The position numbers were made by a program, and so were the translations under genes. Of a DNA stretch of 64,000 bases, positions 32,562-44,173 are shown in pieces. Within the stretch, counting starts at the first letter, position 1, and each line of letters opens with the position of its first letter. This stretch comes from Canna indica (lineage: Eukaryota > Streptophyta > Magnoliopsida > Zingiberales > Cannaceae), in the NCBI GenBank assembly GCA_034359265.1, contig CP136898.1, positions 40,261,501 through 40,325,500 on the forward strand, read 5' to 3'. The notes beneath the pieces were generated by a model, which ran no database searches, had not been told where the DNA came from, and saw only the letters and a list, made by a program, of their open reading frames with translations.

Positions 32562-35500
32562 GTGTTTGCTATAAACCAAGAGGGCGCTGAGGCGTCTAGG
32601 GCAATAGTGTTAGATAACCTTATTGTTGGTTATGCTATTGCTTATGTATTGTTTGATCCGGGTGCTATGCACTCTTTTGTATCTGCATTATTTGTTACTA
32701 AGTTGTCAGGGAAACCCCCTGTGCTTGATTTGCCTCTTGTGGTGTCTACGCCTACAGGCGTTTCTGTAATGACAAAGATAGTCTTTCGGGGCTTTGAGAT
32801 GGTCATTTGTGGGCACGTGTTGACAGCCGAATTAACACTCCTGCCAATGCTGGAGCTTGATGTGATTTTGGGCATGGACTGGTTGGCGGACCATTTCTCT
32901 TCAGTGGATTACAGGGCTAAAACTGTGACCTTTAGTAAGTCCGAATTGCCCCAGTTTTCCTTCCAGGGTGAGAGAAGGGGAGACTCGTTGGTAGCCATCT
33001 CGGCTCTCAAGGCCCAGAAGCTACTTTTGGGCGGATGCCAGTCCTTCTTGGCCTTTGTGTCTATGGCAGAGGGAGGCGGAGGTGCGACTAGGGACATCGA
33101 GGGGACGCCTGTGGTATGCGGGTTCTCTGATGTGTTTCTGGAGGAGTTGCCAGGGTTGCCTCCAGAGAAGGAGATTGAGTTCTGTATTGATTTGCAACCT
33201 GGTGTGAAGCCGGTCTCCATTCCGCCATATCGGATGGCACCAACTGAGTTGAGGGAGTTGAAGTCCTAGCTGCAAGAGCTACTCGAGTTGGGCTTCATTT
33301 GCCCAAGTGTTTCTCCTTGGGGTTCTCCAGTGCTCTTTGTGAAAAAGAAGGACGGGTCCATGCAGATGTGCATTGATTACCGACAACTTAATAAGGTAAC
33401 GGTGAAGAATCGGTACCCGCTACCCAGGATTGATGATTTGTTTGATCAGCTTTAGGGAGCTAAGTGGTTTTCTAAGATTGACCTGGGTCAGGGTACCATC
33501 AGTTGAGAATCCAGGATAGTGACGTCCCTAAGACTGCGTTCAGGTCGAGGTATGGGCACTTTGAGTTCCCGGTGATGTCCTTCAGGCTGACTAATGCACT
33601 TGTAGTATTTATGGACCTGATGAATCGAGTGTTCAGGGAATACTTGGATAAATTTGTGATAGTATTTATTGATGACATCTTAATTTATTCCAGCAGCAGG
33701 GAAGAGCATGTTGAGCACTTGAGGGTGGTTCTAGAGAATCTCAGGGAGCACTGCTTATATACCAAATTCTCCAAGTGCGAGTTCTGGCTGGAGAGTGTGG
33801 GGTTCTTTGGCCATGTGGTGTCCAAGGGAAGGGGTAAAGGTGGACCCCGCGAAGATAGAAGTAGTTCAAAATTGGAAAAGGTCGACTAATATCAATGAGA
33901 TTCACAATTTCCTGGGGTTGGCAGACTATTACAGAAAATTTGTGGAGAATTTCTCCAGGATTGCAGCGCCATTGACCCGCCTGACTCAAAAGAAGGTCAA
34001 ATTTGATTGGGATAGTAAGTACGAGGAGAGCTTTCTAAAGCTCAAGGATCGCTTGACGTCGGCACCAGTTTTGGCAATACCGTCAGGCTCGGGAGGGTTT
34101 GTGGTTTACTGTGATGTGCCCCGGGTCGGCTTGGGTTGTGTGTTGATGCAGAATGGCAGGGTAGCTTATGCCTCCCGGTAGTTGAAAGTTCACGAGAAAA
34201 ATTATCCGACTCATGATCTTGAGCTAGCAACAGTGGTGTTCGCATTGAAGCTGTGGCATCACTACCTTTATGGCGAGGATTGCGATATATACACTGATCA
34301 TAAGAGCATCCAGTATTTGCTCACCTAGAAGGAGTTGAACCTAAGGCAGAGAAGATGGCTTGAACTTTTGAAGGACTATGACTGCACAATTATGTACCAT
34401 CTGGGGAAGGCTAATGTGGTGGTTGGCTCTTTGAGCATGAAGTCTATGGGCAGTCTAGCACATTTGGCAGTCAAGAGGAGGCCGTTGGCTCGGGATTTGG
34501 TCATGTGCTTGGATGGCGGGGCAGTTTTGTCAGTATCAGCTTCTAGTGCACTAGTGGCTCACTTAAGGGTGCAATCCACGTTGGTAGACATGCTGTGGGC
34601 AGCGCAGGAGGAGGATGCTTTCTGTGCACTCACTAAGGATCTGGCCAGGAGAGGCGATGCCGATAATGGTTTTGATATTGACTCGGAGGGCATTCTGAGG
34701 TTTAAGAACAGGATAGTGGTGCCAGATATGGCTAAGGTTCGCGGGCAGGTGCTAGAGATGGCTCATCGATCCCCATACACTATGCATCCAGGAGCCACAA
34801 AGATGTACTGAGATCTAAGGCAGAATTATTGGTGGAAAGCCATGAAAAGAGAGGTGGTCGAGTTCGTGTCTAAGTGTCTGGTATGTCAGCAGGTTAAGGC
34901 TGAGCATTTAAAGCCGGCAGGGTTGCTCCAGAACCTAGAAGTACCAGAGTGAAAATGGAAGAAGATAACCAAGGATTTAGTGATAGGGTTGCCAAAGTTT
35001 GGGAAGGGCAATGATTCTATCTGGGTAGTGGTGGATCGCCTAACCAAGATGTCGCATTTCATACCAGTCAAGATGACCTTTTCAGCCTAGCAGTATGCGA
35101 GGTTGTTCTTGGATCGGACCGTCGCTTATCATGGTGTTCCTGTTATGATCATCTCAGATCAGGGTACTCAATTCATGACTCGATTTTGGCAGTCATTCCA
35201 GGAGACATTGGATACTCGGGTTCAGTTCAGCACTGTATTTCACCCTCAAACAGATGGCCAGTCGGAGCAGACCATTCAGACGTTGGAGGATATGCTGAGA
35301 GCATGTGTCCTAGATTTGGAGGGCAGTTGGGAGAGACACTTACCTTTGATTGAGCTTGCCTACAATAGCAGCTGTCACAGCAGCATCGGGATGGCCCCAT
35401 TTGAGGCATTATTTGGGAGGAGATGCAGGTCACCTATATGTTGGTTTGAGACAGGGGATTCCCTTATGATGGGACCCGACTTGGTTGAGGAGGCGGTAGA

Positions 35501-36025
35501 AAAGGTGAAGCTAATCAGGGAGTGGCTGTTGGTAGCTCAGAGTCCCAGAAGATGTATGCGGATGGAAAGGCCAGGGAGGTAGAGTTTGCTGAGGGGGACA
35601 TGGTGTTCCTTAACGTGTCCCCTATGAAAGGGGTGGTGAGATTTGGCAAAAGAGGGAAGCTAAGCCCTAGGTTCATCGGGTTGTTCCCTATTCTCAGGCG
35701 CAGGGGAGCTGTGGCATATGAGTTAGCTTTACCTCCTAGTATGGACCGGGTGCATCCAGTGTTCCATGTATCTATGCTGAAGAAGTATGTTCGAGATGAG
35801 TCCCATGTGATTGAGCCTACCGTAGTAGAGGTGGATTCAGCAGTCTCATATGAGGAGTGACCAGTTGAGGTGCTAGATCGGCAATTCAAAAAATTGAGGT
35901 CCAAGGAGATTCTATTGGTTAAGGTCAGGTGGGAGCACCATTCCGGGTGGGAGGCCACCTGGGAGGTGGAGTAGGACATGACGGAGCGATACCCTTCATT
36001 GTTCGATACTCTGGTGAGTCCTTAA
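32562..36025 (+). pseudogene. Chromovirus pol (PR-RT-RH-IN-chromo-like), decayed
   Basis: Order: protease LFDPGAMHSFVS (about 32650); RT with [11 protein letters not shown] and FIDDILIYS (about 33665-33690); RNase H from about 33990 with YASR and [11 protein letters not shown]; integrase with CLVCQQ zinc end (about 34875), VVVDRLTKMSHFIP, IISDQGTQF and GQSEQTIQTLEDML; and a C-terminal chromodomain-like end, VKVRWEHHSGWEATWEVE (about 35915-35970). Stops include TAG at 33267, 33453, 34179, 34326, 35087 and about 35971, TGA at 34809 and 34950. Frameshifts lie near 33490, 33830 and 35540. It cannot produce a polyprotein. Confidence 0.92.
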
Positions 36026-36062
36026 GTTTCCTTTTTTTCAAATTCAATGACGAATTTTCTTT

Positions 36063-36075
36063 AAGGAGGGAGGAT
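36063..36075 (+). other. Polypurine tract
   Basis: AAGGAGGGAGGAT directly before the 3' LTR start at 36076; plus-strand DNA priming site of the retrotransposon. Confidence 0.85.
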
Positions 36076-38763
36076 TGTAATATCCTAGATATTAATATTA
36101 GCTATCCATTTATGTTTGTGTTTGTCAACCTAGCGGGCTAGTCCGAGGCCGAGCCGAGTCGACTCATAGTCCGGTGCGAGCTTGCGAGCTTGGGTAAGTA
36201 GGAATATGAATTTTGTAATTTCTTTCTTGCGTAGATGAATTTATTTAATTATACCTTTGCATGTGTTTGAATTATTAAATTATGTCGCATAATGGTTGAT
36301 GCATGTGCTTAGCATGGGGTTAGATTAAGCTAAGGTGGGTTAGCGGGTTTGGATCCGGATTGAGGCAGATGCGAGTTAAAGGAGGTTAGGGTTGAAGAGG
36401 TGGGGAAGGGATTATAAAATCTCCCCCTAGGGCTTGCGGCTCCCTATTGGAGCCGCACAAGCCGTGAGAGGAGAGAGGAGCCAAGCCGAGCCAGTCGCCC
36501 CTCCCTTCCTCTCTCTCGGAGCTGCCGGGCAGAGCCAAGCCGAGGGGCCAGCCACCTTCCTTTCTCTCTCTCTTTCTCTATTTCTCCTTCCTAATCAAGG
36601 TGAGAGGTTTTACCCCTCCTTCTTCTCGGGTTTCTTTCGAATTCTTGAAGTCATTCTTGAAGGCAAGATGTTCTTGATTGGTTTTTCGTCGACTCTCGAG
36701 TTTTCGACGTTTCTTTGAGATCGCCATGCAAGAGGAGACCCAAACCATCCGCTATGGGGGTCGGCAGCCCTAGGATGATCCTAGGGGTGCTCGGCCAAGG
36801 TGGAGATGAGGGTGCCCTCTAGGTGTTTGATAAAATGCCTAAGAGAGGTTTTATTGTGATTTCTTGAGAGCTATGCCATGGATTTCTTGTCAATTTAGAT
36901 TTTTACAGGTTAATGCATGCTTGGTAATTAATCTGTGATTTTTGATTAGTAATCGTGTTTTACAAAGATTGGATTAAATCTTAATGCCATGTGTGATCTT
37001 GATGTGGGTTCTTGATCATAAAGTTGGATTCTTGATTTAAGATGATGAAGGTTCTTGTTAGCCTTGTTTAATAAATATGAATATTGTGAAATTTATCTCA
37101 AGATTAGTATTCTATCTTGATGATAATTAAGGATCTAATTTATGTAAATTTTGAATTTATTTCCATAATATGCTGAAAGTTCAACCTTGCTGGAATTTCT
37201 TGCTGAGATGATGAATCTGTGCTACTTTTGAATTCTCTGTTGTGATGCGTATAGTTTTCTGAATATAGTCATGTAACCTATCGTTTTGACCAGAAAATAT
37301 AGTTTGAAAATATAAGACACACTCTAGAGATCATATTCGGGTTAGATACATCAGTTTCGGGTACAATAGTAAGCTAAAGCAAAACCCTAAAATAAAACCC
37401 TATTTTTGGTGATGATAAATTTTAATTGCATAATTAAAATGCAAGGGCAGCATAATCTATTATGAACCAATAATTAAATGTTATGCATGAAATAAAATCT
37501 CACGGGTTTATGACATTACGGGTCTAGGAGTTGGGATCGGGCATTGGGCGTTGTGGAGTTTTCCCAATAGAGACATCCCTAAGACACCGTAGGAGACACT
37601 TGACTTAGGTCATGTTGTGTCATATCTTATTGAATGGCGGAGAGGCTCGGTTAAGAGCCGGATTGTGGGCTATGCCCGGAAGGTTGGATGGCTAATTCTC
37701 AACCTGTTGAACAAGTTCGGATGGGCAAATCCCTATTTTTTCTGCGTATCTTGTGGAACAAGTTCGAACGGGCAAATCCAGATTGTTCCCAAGATTCTAT
37801 ATTTAAAGGAATAAGTTCGGATGGGGCGAATCCCGATTATTCCTACGTTATCATTTTGGAACAAGTTCGGATGGGCAAATCCTGATTGTTTCTGTGTTTT
37901 CTCGTGGAACAAGTTCAGACGGGCAAATCTCGATTATTCCCGAGTTCCTTTAAGGAATAAGTTCAGATGAGCAAATCCCGATTATTCATGTGATATCTTA
38001 AAGGGGAAAGTTCGGACGAGTGAATCCCGATTGTTCCTTCGCGTCTCGTGGAGCAAGTTTGGATAGGCCAATCCCGATTGCTCCTGAGTTTCTTTATATT
38101 AGGATAAGTTCGGATGGGCCAATCTCAATTATCCTAGTAGGCTTAGGCCTATTGTACTTCATCGATGGGGTGCTGGATGCCTTCGGGTATGTGGTGGCCA
38201 AATGGTCTGTTAGCTAGTCACTCCCTTGTGACCTTTCCTGCTTAAGTCAGGTGGTTTGCATTTTGATATATCTGTGTTTGGTTTCTCATGGGGGTTGGTA
38301 GAACCGCTCACTGAGTTCTTTGAACTCACCCGTTGTCGTTGTTTTTGTTTTACAGAGCCTGACCGGTGAGGTATACTGGAGTACTTGGCGCGACTGGGGG
38401 GCAGAGGAGCTACATTGATCTCATAGCAGTCCTAGTTATGGGTCGTAGTCGAGTTTGTAGTAGTTTTGTCATGCACATGTGACTTGGTGTTTTGGAGTTG
38501 TAGTCTCGTGGGTACATCCATGTTTTTTATTCATATTTTATTTGTTTAAAGAACTGTTGAACTTTGATTCTTTTATTTATGCATTTGAACTCTCTGCTGA
38601 ACACATTACCTTTGTAATAAAATCTATTTTGTTTTCCTTTTAAAATAAAAAGATGATATTTCTTCCGCTATCTTTTTATGTGTTGGCATGTGCATGGGTT
38701 AGGCTGCAGGGTATAGGCATGTATACCCAGGCCGATTACGTGACCGTGAGTTGGGGCATGACA
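36076..38763 (+). repeat. 3' LTR of the chromovirus
   Basis: 2,688 bp, TG...CA ends, followed by the target duplication ATAGT. It contains the uninterrupted site that the CACTA hit in the 5' LTR, and lacks about 140 bp of the GC-rich block found at 28770-28925. The internal hairpin array is conserved at 37700-38135. A reverse-oriented relative forms the solo LTR at 45814-51134. Confidence 0.92.
37700..38135 (+). repeat. Hairpin-unit array in the 3' LTR
   Basis: The same set of units as 30045-30485, in the same order. Here the GGAATAA/TTATTCC unit at about 37809 is fully paired where the 5' LTR copy has CGAATAA. Some units have lost pairing (for example GGGGAAA against TTGTTCC). Confidence 0.85.
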
Positions 38764-38929
38764 ATAGTTCTAGTCCAGTCCATAGCTCCGCAAGCTCGGT
38801 TAACGTTTGGAGGACTGTGTATCGAGCTCTGTAAGTAGGGTTAACTTCCTTGCTTTCGATGCCTCCGGGGCTTAAGGAACTTCTTGAAATATCTGACGTG
38901 TTGTGTTCAGCCATTGTAAGGGCTGAGTT

Positions 38930-39330
38930 GTATTGGGTGGCCTTGGAAGTCGGCATCAGGTAGGTGACTATAGAGGTCATGTCGAAGTGATTGGTTGCGA
39001 AGGCCAAGCTGAAGTAGGTCACCGTGAAGGCTGAACTGGAGCAAGCGACCATAGAACCAAGTTGGAAAAGGGTGGCCGTGGAGGTCGAGCTGATATGAGT
39101 GACTGTGAAGGTCGTACTAAGTAAGTGGTCGTGGAGGCCATGGTAGAGCAAGCGACTATGGAAGTCGAGCTAGAGAAGGTGGCCAAGGAGCCCAAACTGA
39201 AACAGGTGACACTGAAGGTCACATCGGAGTGGACAGCTATGTAGGCCGAGCTGGAGCAACTAACCTTGAATATTGTGCTGAGTTAAGTGACCAGGAAGGC
39301 CGAGCCATAGCAAGTGACTCGTCTTTGATT
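38930..39330. repeat. Degenerate ~33-bp minisatellite
   Basis: About a dozen variants of GTGGCCGTGGAGGTCGAGCT / GTGACTGTGAAGGTC in tandem. The repeated frames on both strands come from this periodicity and not from a gene. It lies just outside the gypsy 3' target duplication. Confidence 0.7.
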
Positions 39331-41165
39331 GGCATGTAGCAACTTTTGCGTCACCTTGAGGTAAGCCAAATCGGTATATTTTTATCGTGTTGTTCTTGTG
39401 TCCTCTCGTCTTTTGGGCATGGCATGTCAGTTTGATAATAGAGATATTCTCATCCTACATGGCAGTTCCTGACTGGCGTTTGCCTCTGTTAATGTATTGG
39501 CTTTTATGAGTTGGCTATATTTGGCAAAAGAGTTCCAGGTAAAATCACTATCCAATACACAGTCACAAACTATGAGGAGCTGTACTTATAGGATGACAGT
39601 TTTAACTGTGAGTCTATGGTTTTTTTGGATAAGTTTGTTACAGATGTGATGACTTTTGGTCTACAAAATTAATGTTGATTCTCTATGTTGTCTCTGATAT
39701 TTTTTCTTAATCATCATTAAATATTTTACTGCCTGATAAATTTTATGAGTAGAGGTGAAGTCCTCTTTAATTATCTCTAGGTGTTACTCCTTTCATCTTT
39801 ATGGTCTTTATGATTTAAGTGTTGACTGATTGTTTTTGAATCGATGATTGTTGGTTGTTGAACCGAAGGTATTATTAAACAAATAGTTATGTCAGCATTG
39901 ATTCAGATCTATCAATTGTCACATATAAATTCATGTGAAGAGACCTGATTTAAACTCTTGTATGTGTACATTGTGTTGCCAGTTATTCTGAGGAGTTGAG
40001 ACTGTTGAGTGAAGACGATAATAATCAATTTTTCTTATCTTCTGAGTTTAGACGATTTTGGGCTATTAACTCGCTACAACACAAGGATTGTGTGGAGGAC
40101 GGAACTCTATGGCTGGGATGTCATAGAGAGGCAAGTTGGTATGTACTTGTAATAGCAAAAAGATTTTTGTTATTTACAATTCATTGTAGTACTGGTAGTC
40201 GAATTTCGAGTGTGAAATCTTGAGAACTTATATTGTACTTATAGAGAGTGGTTTGGGCATCTGTCCGATGAGTGCCCCGCAGATTAGGTGACTGGTTTTG
40301 TCACTGAACTGCGTAAACAAACTTTTGTGTTTGCGTGTGATTTTTTTTTTGTTCTTACTTTTCTACTAGTAGTAGTTGCAATAGCAGTTGTAACTTCTTA
40401 TTCAACTGACTTTAACAGAAGTTCCCTTAGAGACCTATATTTTCAGCCTCCTCATTTTTGGGGGAGGCGTCATGAGGGAAAAAGTGTCTGCTCGTATCTT
40501 GGGGACTTCTAGAGAACCGTCGATCGATGAGCTGGTCGGTTAGGATTTAATCACATTTTCACTATTGGTCGTTTGATTGAGGGGTTGTCGTTGTTCAGCC
40601 TATAACGTGACTCTTTTCCTCCTTGTTTTGATCCTTTTTCTCGTTCTTTGGCATTCGTCCTTAGTAGGTTCTTGCTCGTGCTCTTCTAGTTAGTTTCTTT
40701 CTCCCCTGTTACTGATCTCCTTTGGTAAGTCTTCTTGGTGTTTTGCTTTTCTTCTTTGTATCGTTGATGTTGGTTTTAGGTTTGGCTTATTTGTTGAAAG
40801 TGCTGGGCATGCGCGCTCATTTGCAGGAGAGCGCTTCATGCAAGAGGGAGAAAGATCCGTTGGTGGATAGCTTATTGAGGCCTATGAGGGTTTCGTAGTC
40901 TCGGAACCCAGGAGTCTCTAGAGCTAGGGCGGAGGTGGTCGGGTCATCGGCCTCTTCGGATTCTCTAGTCTTCCTTGGCTCACCAACGAGATGCCGAAGA
41001 GAGCTAGGTGCTCCAAGGGAATTTCGCTTCCTCCAGCGGCCACTCATTCACGGGGGAAGGAGTACGTGTTGCTGGAGATGGCGGTGGCAGCTGGTGCGTT
41101 AGCGGGAGTTCAACGACCTATTCCGGTCTTGTGCTTCCATTCCAATAATTAATCATTTTTTTCGA
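39331..41165. other. No recognisable gene
   Basis: Contains short open stretches (about 39996-40223, 40288-40512) without family features. The 40640-41100 part may be the upstream end of the coiled-coil ORF that follows, but it is frame-broken. Confidence 0.4.
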
Positions 41166-41169
41166 GGAG

Positions 41170-41690
41170 GTGGATCCTTGGGAACTCATCCAACTTTTAA
41201 TCGACAGGTTGAGGGAGTCTACATCAAGATATTCTAAGGTGCGGTCTCGAGAGCTCGAGGCATTAAGGTTTAAAATGGTTGAAATGGAAAGAGTCTTGGT
41301 GGCGAAGGTTGATGAAATCGCGCACTTGAATGTGGTTGTTTCCGAGTCTGCTATCTGGATAGCGGAGGTGGAGAGCAAGTCTAGGGCGGAATTGGAAATG
41401 CTCTACCTCAATCTTGCCGCGGTGGTGGCGGAGGTTGTCATTTGAAGACCGAGGCGAAGGAGGCCAAGGCTGAGGCTAGGAGGTGCAATTTGGCGAAGCA
41501 AGCCCTTGAGGAAGAGGCGGGATGCCTTCAACATCGTGCTCTTGCAATGTATATAGAGGGTTTCGAAAGGGCGACATAATAGGCTAATCTCCTTGCTCCT
41601 GGCGTTGACCTTTTTGGGATGGATTTTCTCAAGGAAGTCAAAGATGGTGTTATGGTAAATCCTGAAGCTAAGGAAGACTTTTCTTGAGCC
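41170..41690 (+). pseudogene. Coiled-coil additional ORF of a Tat-type retroelement
   Basis: Translates to a charged coiled coil (LRESTSRYSKVRSRELEALR..., then after a frame change KTEAKEAKAEARRCNLAKQALEEEA), followed by YIEGFERAT and LLAPGVDLFGMDFLKEV. That C-terminal phrase resembles the tails of proteins annotated in plants as putative gypsy-type transposon or Tat-element additional ORFs. It is broken by a frameshift near 41440 and stops near 41578. It lies antisense to the Tat gag-protease remnant at 44.2-45.5 kb, an arrangement known for some Tat elements. The assignment is tentative. Confidence 0.45.
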
Positions 41691-42136
41691 CTTGGAGGAG
41701 AACCTTCGGCCGCGACTCCTGGTCAGTGCTCATTTTCCCCACGAGGGGATATTATTCCGGGGAGGGATGCTCTTTGCTGTGCCTACCAAGGCTGATGTGA
41801 TTTCTCCTCAGTAAACGTTTGAATTTTGTGTTTGCCTTTGTATATGCTAGTTCTAGAAACTCTCTGGGGTTGATTATTCCCGTCTTTTTGTTTGAGAATT
41901 GCTCTTTTGTGGGCTTATTTTTACTTTGCAACATGCTCTTACTGATTTGGTGGCCTAATTTTTCCGTTGATAATGCTTGGTTCATTATGAAGGGAAGCAT
42001 TTATCTGACTTCTGAAATCTTTGTTCGATGTTGAACCTTTTGAAATTTTTGTTTGTGGTTGAACCATCTAAAATCTTTGTTTGAGGTTGAACCTTATGTA
42101 ACAACTCCAAAGTTGTTTCGGGGGTTAAGCAATAAT

Positions 42137-43144
42137 TAGGGGTGAGCATCGGTCGGGTCAGATCAGGTCAAAACCCAACCCGACCCGATTAACCCGAACC
42201 CAAAAATTTTGGGTTTTTTTCAACCTGACCCTACCCGAGTTATATTTCGGGGCTCGACCCGATTAACCCAAAAAAATCGGGCCCCGACCCGAATAACCCG
42301 ATTATATAATCTCAGCTTATATAAAAATTACTATACAGAGACACCAAACTTAATCTTAGCTTATATAAAAATCAAAAGCTATCCTAACTTGCAAATGAGA
42401 ACTCAGCTTAATCACCAACTGTGGTTGACCAAACTTAATCTCGGCTTATATAAAAATCAAAAGGTATACCAGTGCATAGATTCAAAACCACAAATAAGAA
42501 CTCATATAAGTAATTCCAAATATCAATCTTCCAGCAAATAAAATTTAACTTGCAATCCTAACTCCTAACTGCTATTGGTTGCAAAATTACTTGTAGAGAG
42601 GGGAGGATCGCCGGGCACGATGGGCAAACTATGAGGAGGAGGATTGTCGGGCACGGCGGGAAGACTAGAGCTCGGGCCTCGGGTAGCGCCGTCGGACACC
42701 GTAGTAGGAGGCGACCTCGACTAGGGTCGGTGGTCTGCGAGGAAGATGCTGACTGTGAGGAGAAGGAGGCGAGTAGGCGGAGTGCCGATGAGGTGCAGAC
42801 TGCCGATGAGTTGATGAGGTGCAGGCGTCGCAACTAGCAAAGACTATGAGGACTAAGGAGGAATGAGGCGATCGAGTGACGAAGTGAGGATCGAGTGATA
42901 AAGTGAGGAATGAGGCCATCAGTTGTTGAGTTAGGGCAGAGGTTGGAATTTGGGGGGCAGGTGCTCGAGTGACGGAGTGAAGAATGAAGGAAATTTGGAA
43001 ATTATAGATGGATTTAAGTTAAAATGGGTCGGGTCGGATGAAAACCTTGATTGACCCGAATTGAACTTTCGGATCATTTTTTTTGGATTATTCGGGTCAT
43101 TTTTTTTGAGTTATTCGGGTCGGTTCGGATTTTGCTCACCCCTA
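42137..43144. mobile_element. hAT-like non-autonomous element, 1.0 kb
   Basis: Terminal inverted repeats TAGGGGTGAGCA...TGCTCACCCCTA and GGGTCGGGT-rich ends. Flanks are GCAATAAT (42129-42136) and GCAGTAAT (43145-43152), an 8-bp target duplication with one mismatch. No transposase is encoded; the GC-rich middle (42600-42960) has frames on both strands but none with a domain. Confidence 0.85.
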
Positions 43145-43219
43145 GCAGTAATGACAGGCTTTGCTATCCAACTAAGCTAGTTGCGCATGGATAATGAGTT
43201 TACAAATAGTGCTGCATCC

Positions 43220-44100
43220 GAGGATCCTAGTCGAGTTTGCTAAGGAGCGTAAGACGAGATTATGCACGGGGAGTTGTGTAAGGGCTCGAATGCTGGGAGT
43301 AATGGTGTGATAGTCAGCAGGCCAGGCTGGTGAAAATCGAGTCGTGGTCGTTAAGGGCGTTGAGGTCGGAAGTAGCGCCTTTGGGTGCTGAGATTCTTAC
43401 TCGGACGTTCAAGCCGAGCTCGCCAAGGAGCGTAAGGTAGGACCACACGCGAGGAATCTAGTAAGGGCTCTAAGGCCAGAAGTGATGGTGTGATAGCCAG
43501 CGAGCCAGGCTGGTAAAAATTGAGTCCTGGTCGTTAAGGGCGCTGAGGCTGGAAGTAGCGACTCTAGGGGACGAGGACTTTACTCGGGGGTTCAAGCCTA
43601 GCTCGCTAAGAAGCGTAAGGTAGGACCGCACACGAGGAATCGAGTAAGGGTTCTGAGGTCGAAAGTGATGGTGTGATAGCCAACAAGCCAGGCTAGTGAT
43701 AACTGAGTCCTGGTTGTTAAGGGGGCTAAGGCCGGAAGTAGCGGCTCTAGGGGTCGAGGACTTTACTCGGGGGGTCAAGTCGAGCTCACTAAGGAGACTA
43801 AGGCAGGTTCGTGCGCAAGGAGTCGAGTAAGGGCTCTGAGACCGAAAGTCAAGGCGTAATAGCCAGCGAGCCAGACTGGTGAAAACCAAATCCTCGTCGT
43901 TAAGGGCACTGGAGCCCTAATAGGAATTGAGGCTAGTGAGCCAGACTGATGTAAATCGAATTTTGGTCGTACAATGGAGCATCGTGCTGGGGGTAACGGC
44001 TCTGAAAGCTGAAAACGTGTGCAGGAATTCTGGGCGAGCTCGCTGAGGAGCATGAGATGGAACCATGCATGAAGATTCAAGTAGGTTTCGAATAATGGAG
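43220..44100. repeat. ~180-bp tandem repeat, about four and a half units
   Basis: Unit starts recognisable as GAGCTCGCTAAGGAGCGTAAG at about 43235, 43416, 43595, 43780 and more divergent at about 44036, giving spacings of 181, 179 and 185 bp. Each unit also holds GTGTGATAGCCAGCGAGCCA and TCGTTAAGGGCGCTGAGG. The frames within it on the minus strand are repeat artefacts. Tandem repeats of this kind are common near the 3' end of Tat-type retroelements. Confidence 0.8.
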
Positions 44101-44173
44101 TATTCGTTAAGGTGGCGAGATGGCCGCAGAGTTTCCTGGGCATATACAAAGAAGAGATAAAAGAAATGTAATT

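Larger units (their letters stand above)
17127..38763 (+). mobile_element. Ty3/gypsy chromovirus, complete borders, with nested CACTA
   Basis: LTR retrotransposon bounded by TGTAATATCC at 17127 and TGACA at 38763, with a perfect 5-bp target duplication ATAGT at 17122-17126 and 38764-38768. Layout: 5' LTR (interrupted 17352-28517), PBS 31094-31105, gag, pol in the order protease-RT-RNase H-integrase-chromodomain-like end, polypurine tract, 3' LTR. The gene order and chromodomain-like tail place it in the chromoviruses, probably the Tekay/Del group. Without the CACTA and its duplicated GAT it would be about 10.5 kb. Both genes are broken, so it is not autonomous. Confidence 0.93.

Noticed and set aside
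38699..39222. Thr/Ser-rich protein on the minus strand
   Set aside because: Produced by the ~33-bp minisatellite; repeated frames on both strands, no start context.
39996..40512. Small plus-strand genes
   Set aside because: No recognisable motif, not repeated in any element here, and surrounded by frame-broken repeat DNA; cannot be supported.
43470..44149. Minus-strand repeat protein
   Set aside because: Reads through the ~180-bp tandem array; each unit gives the same artefact frame.
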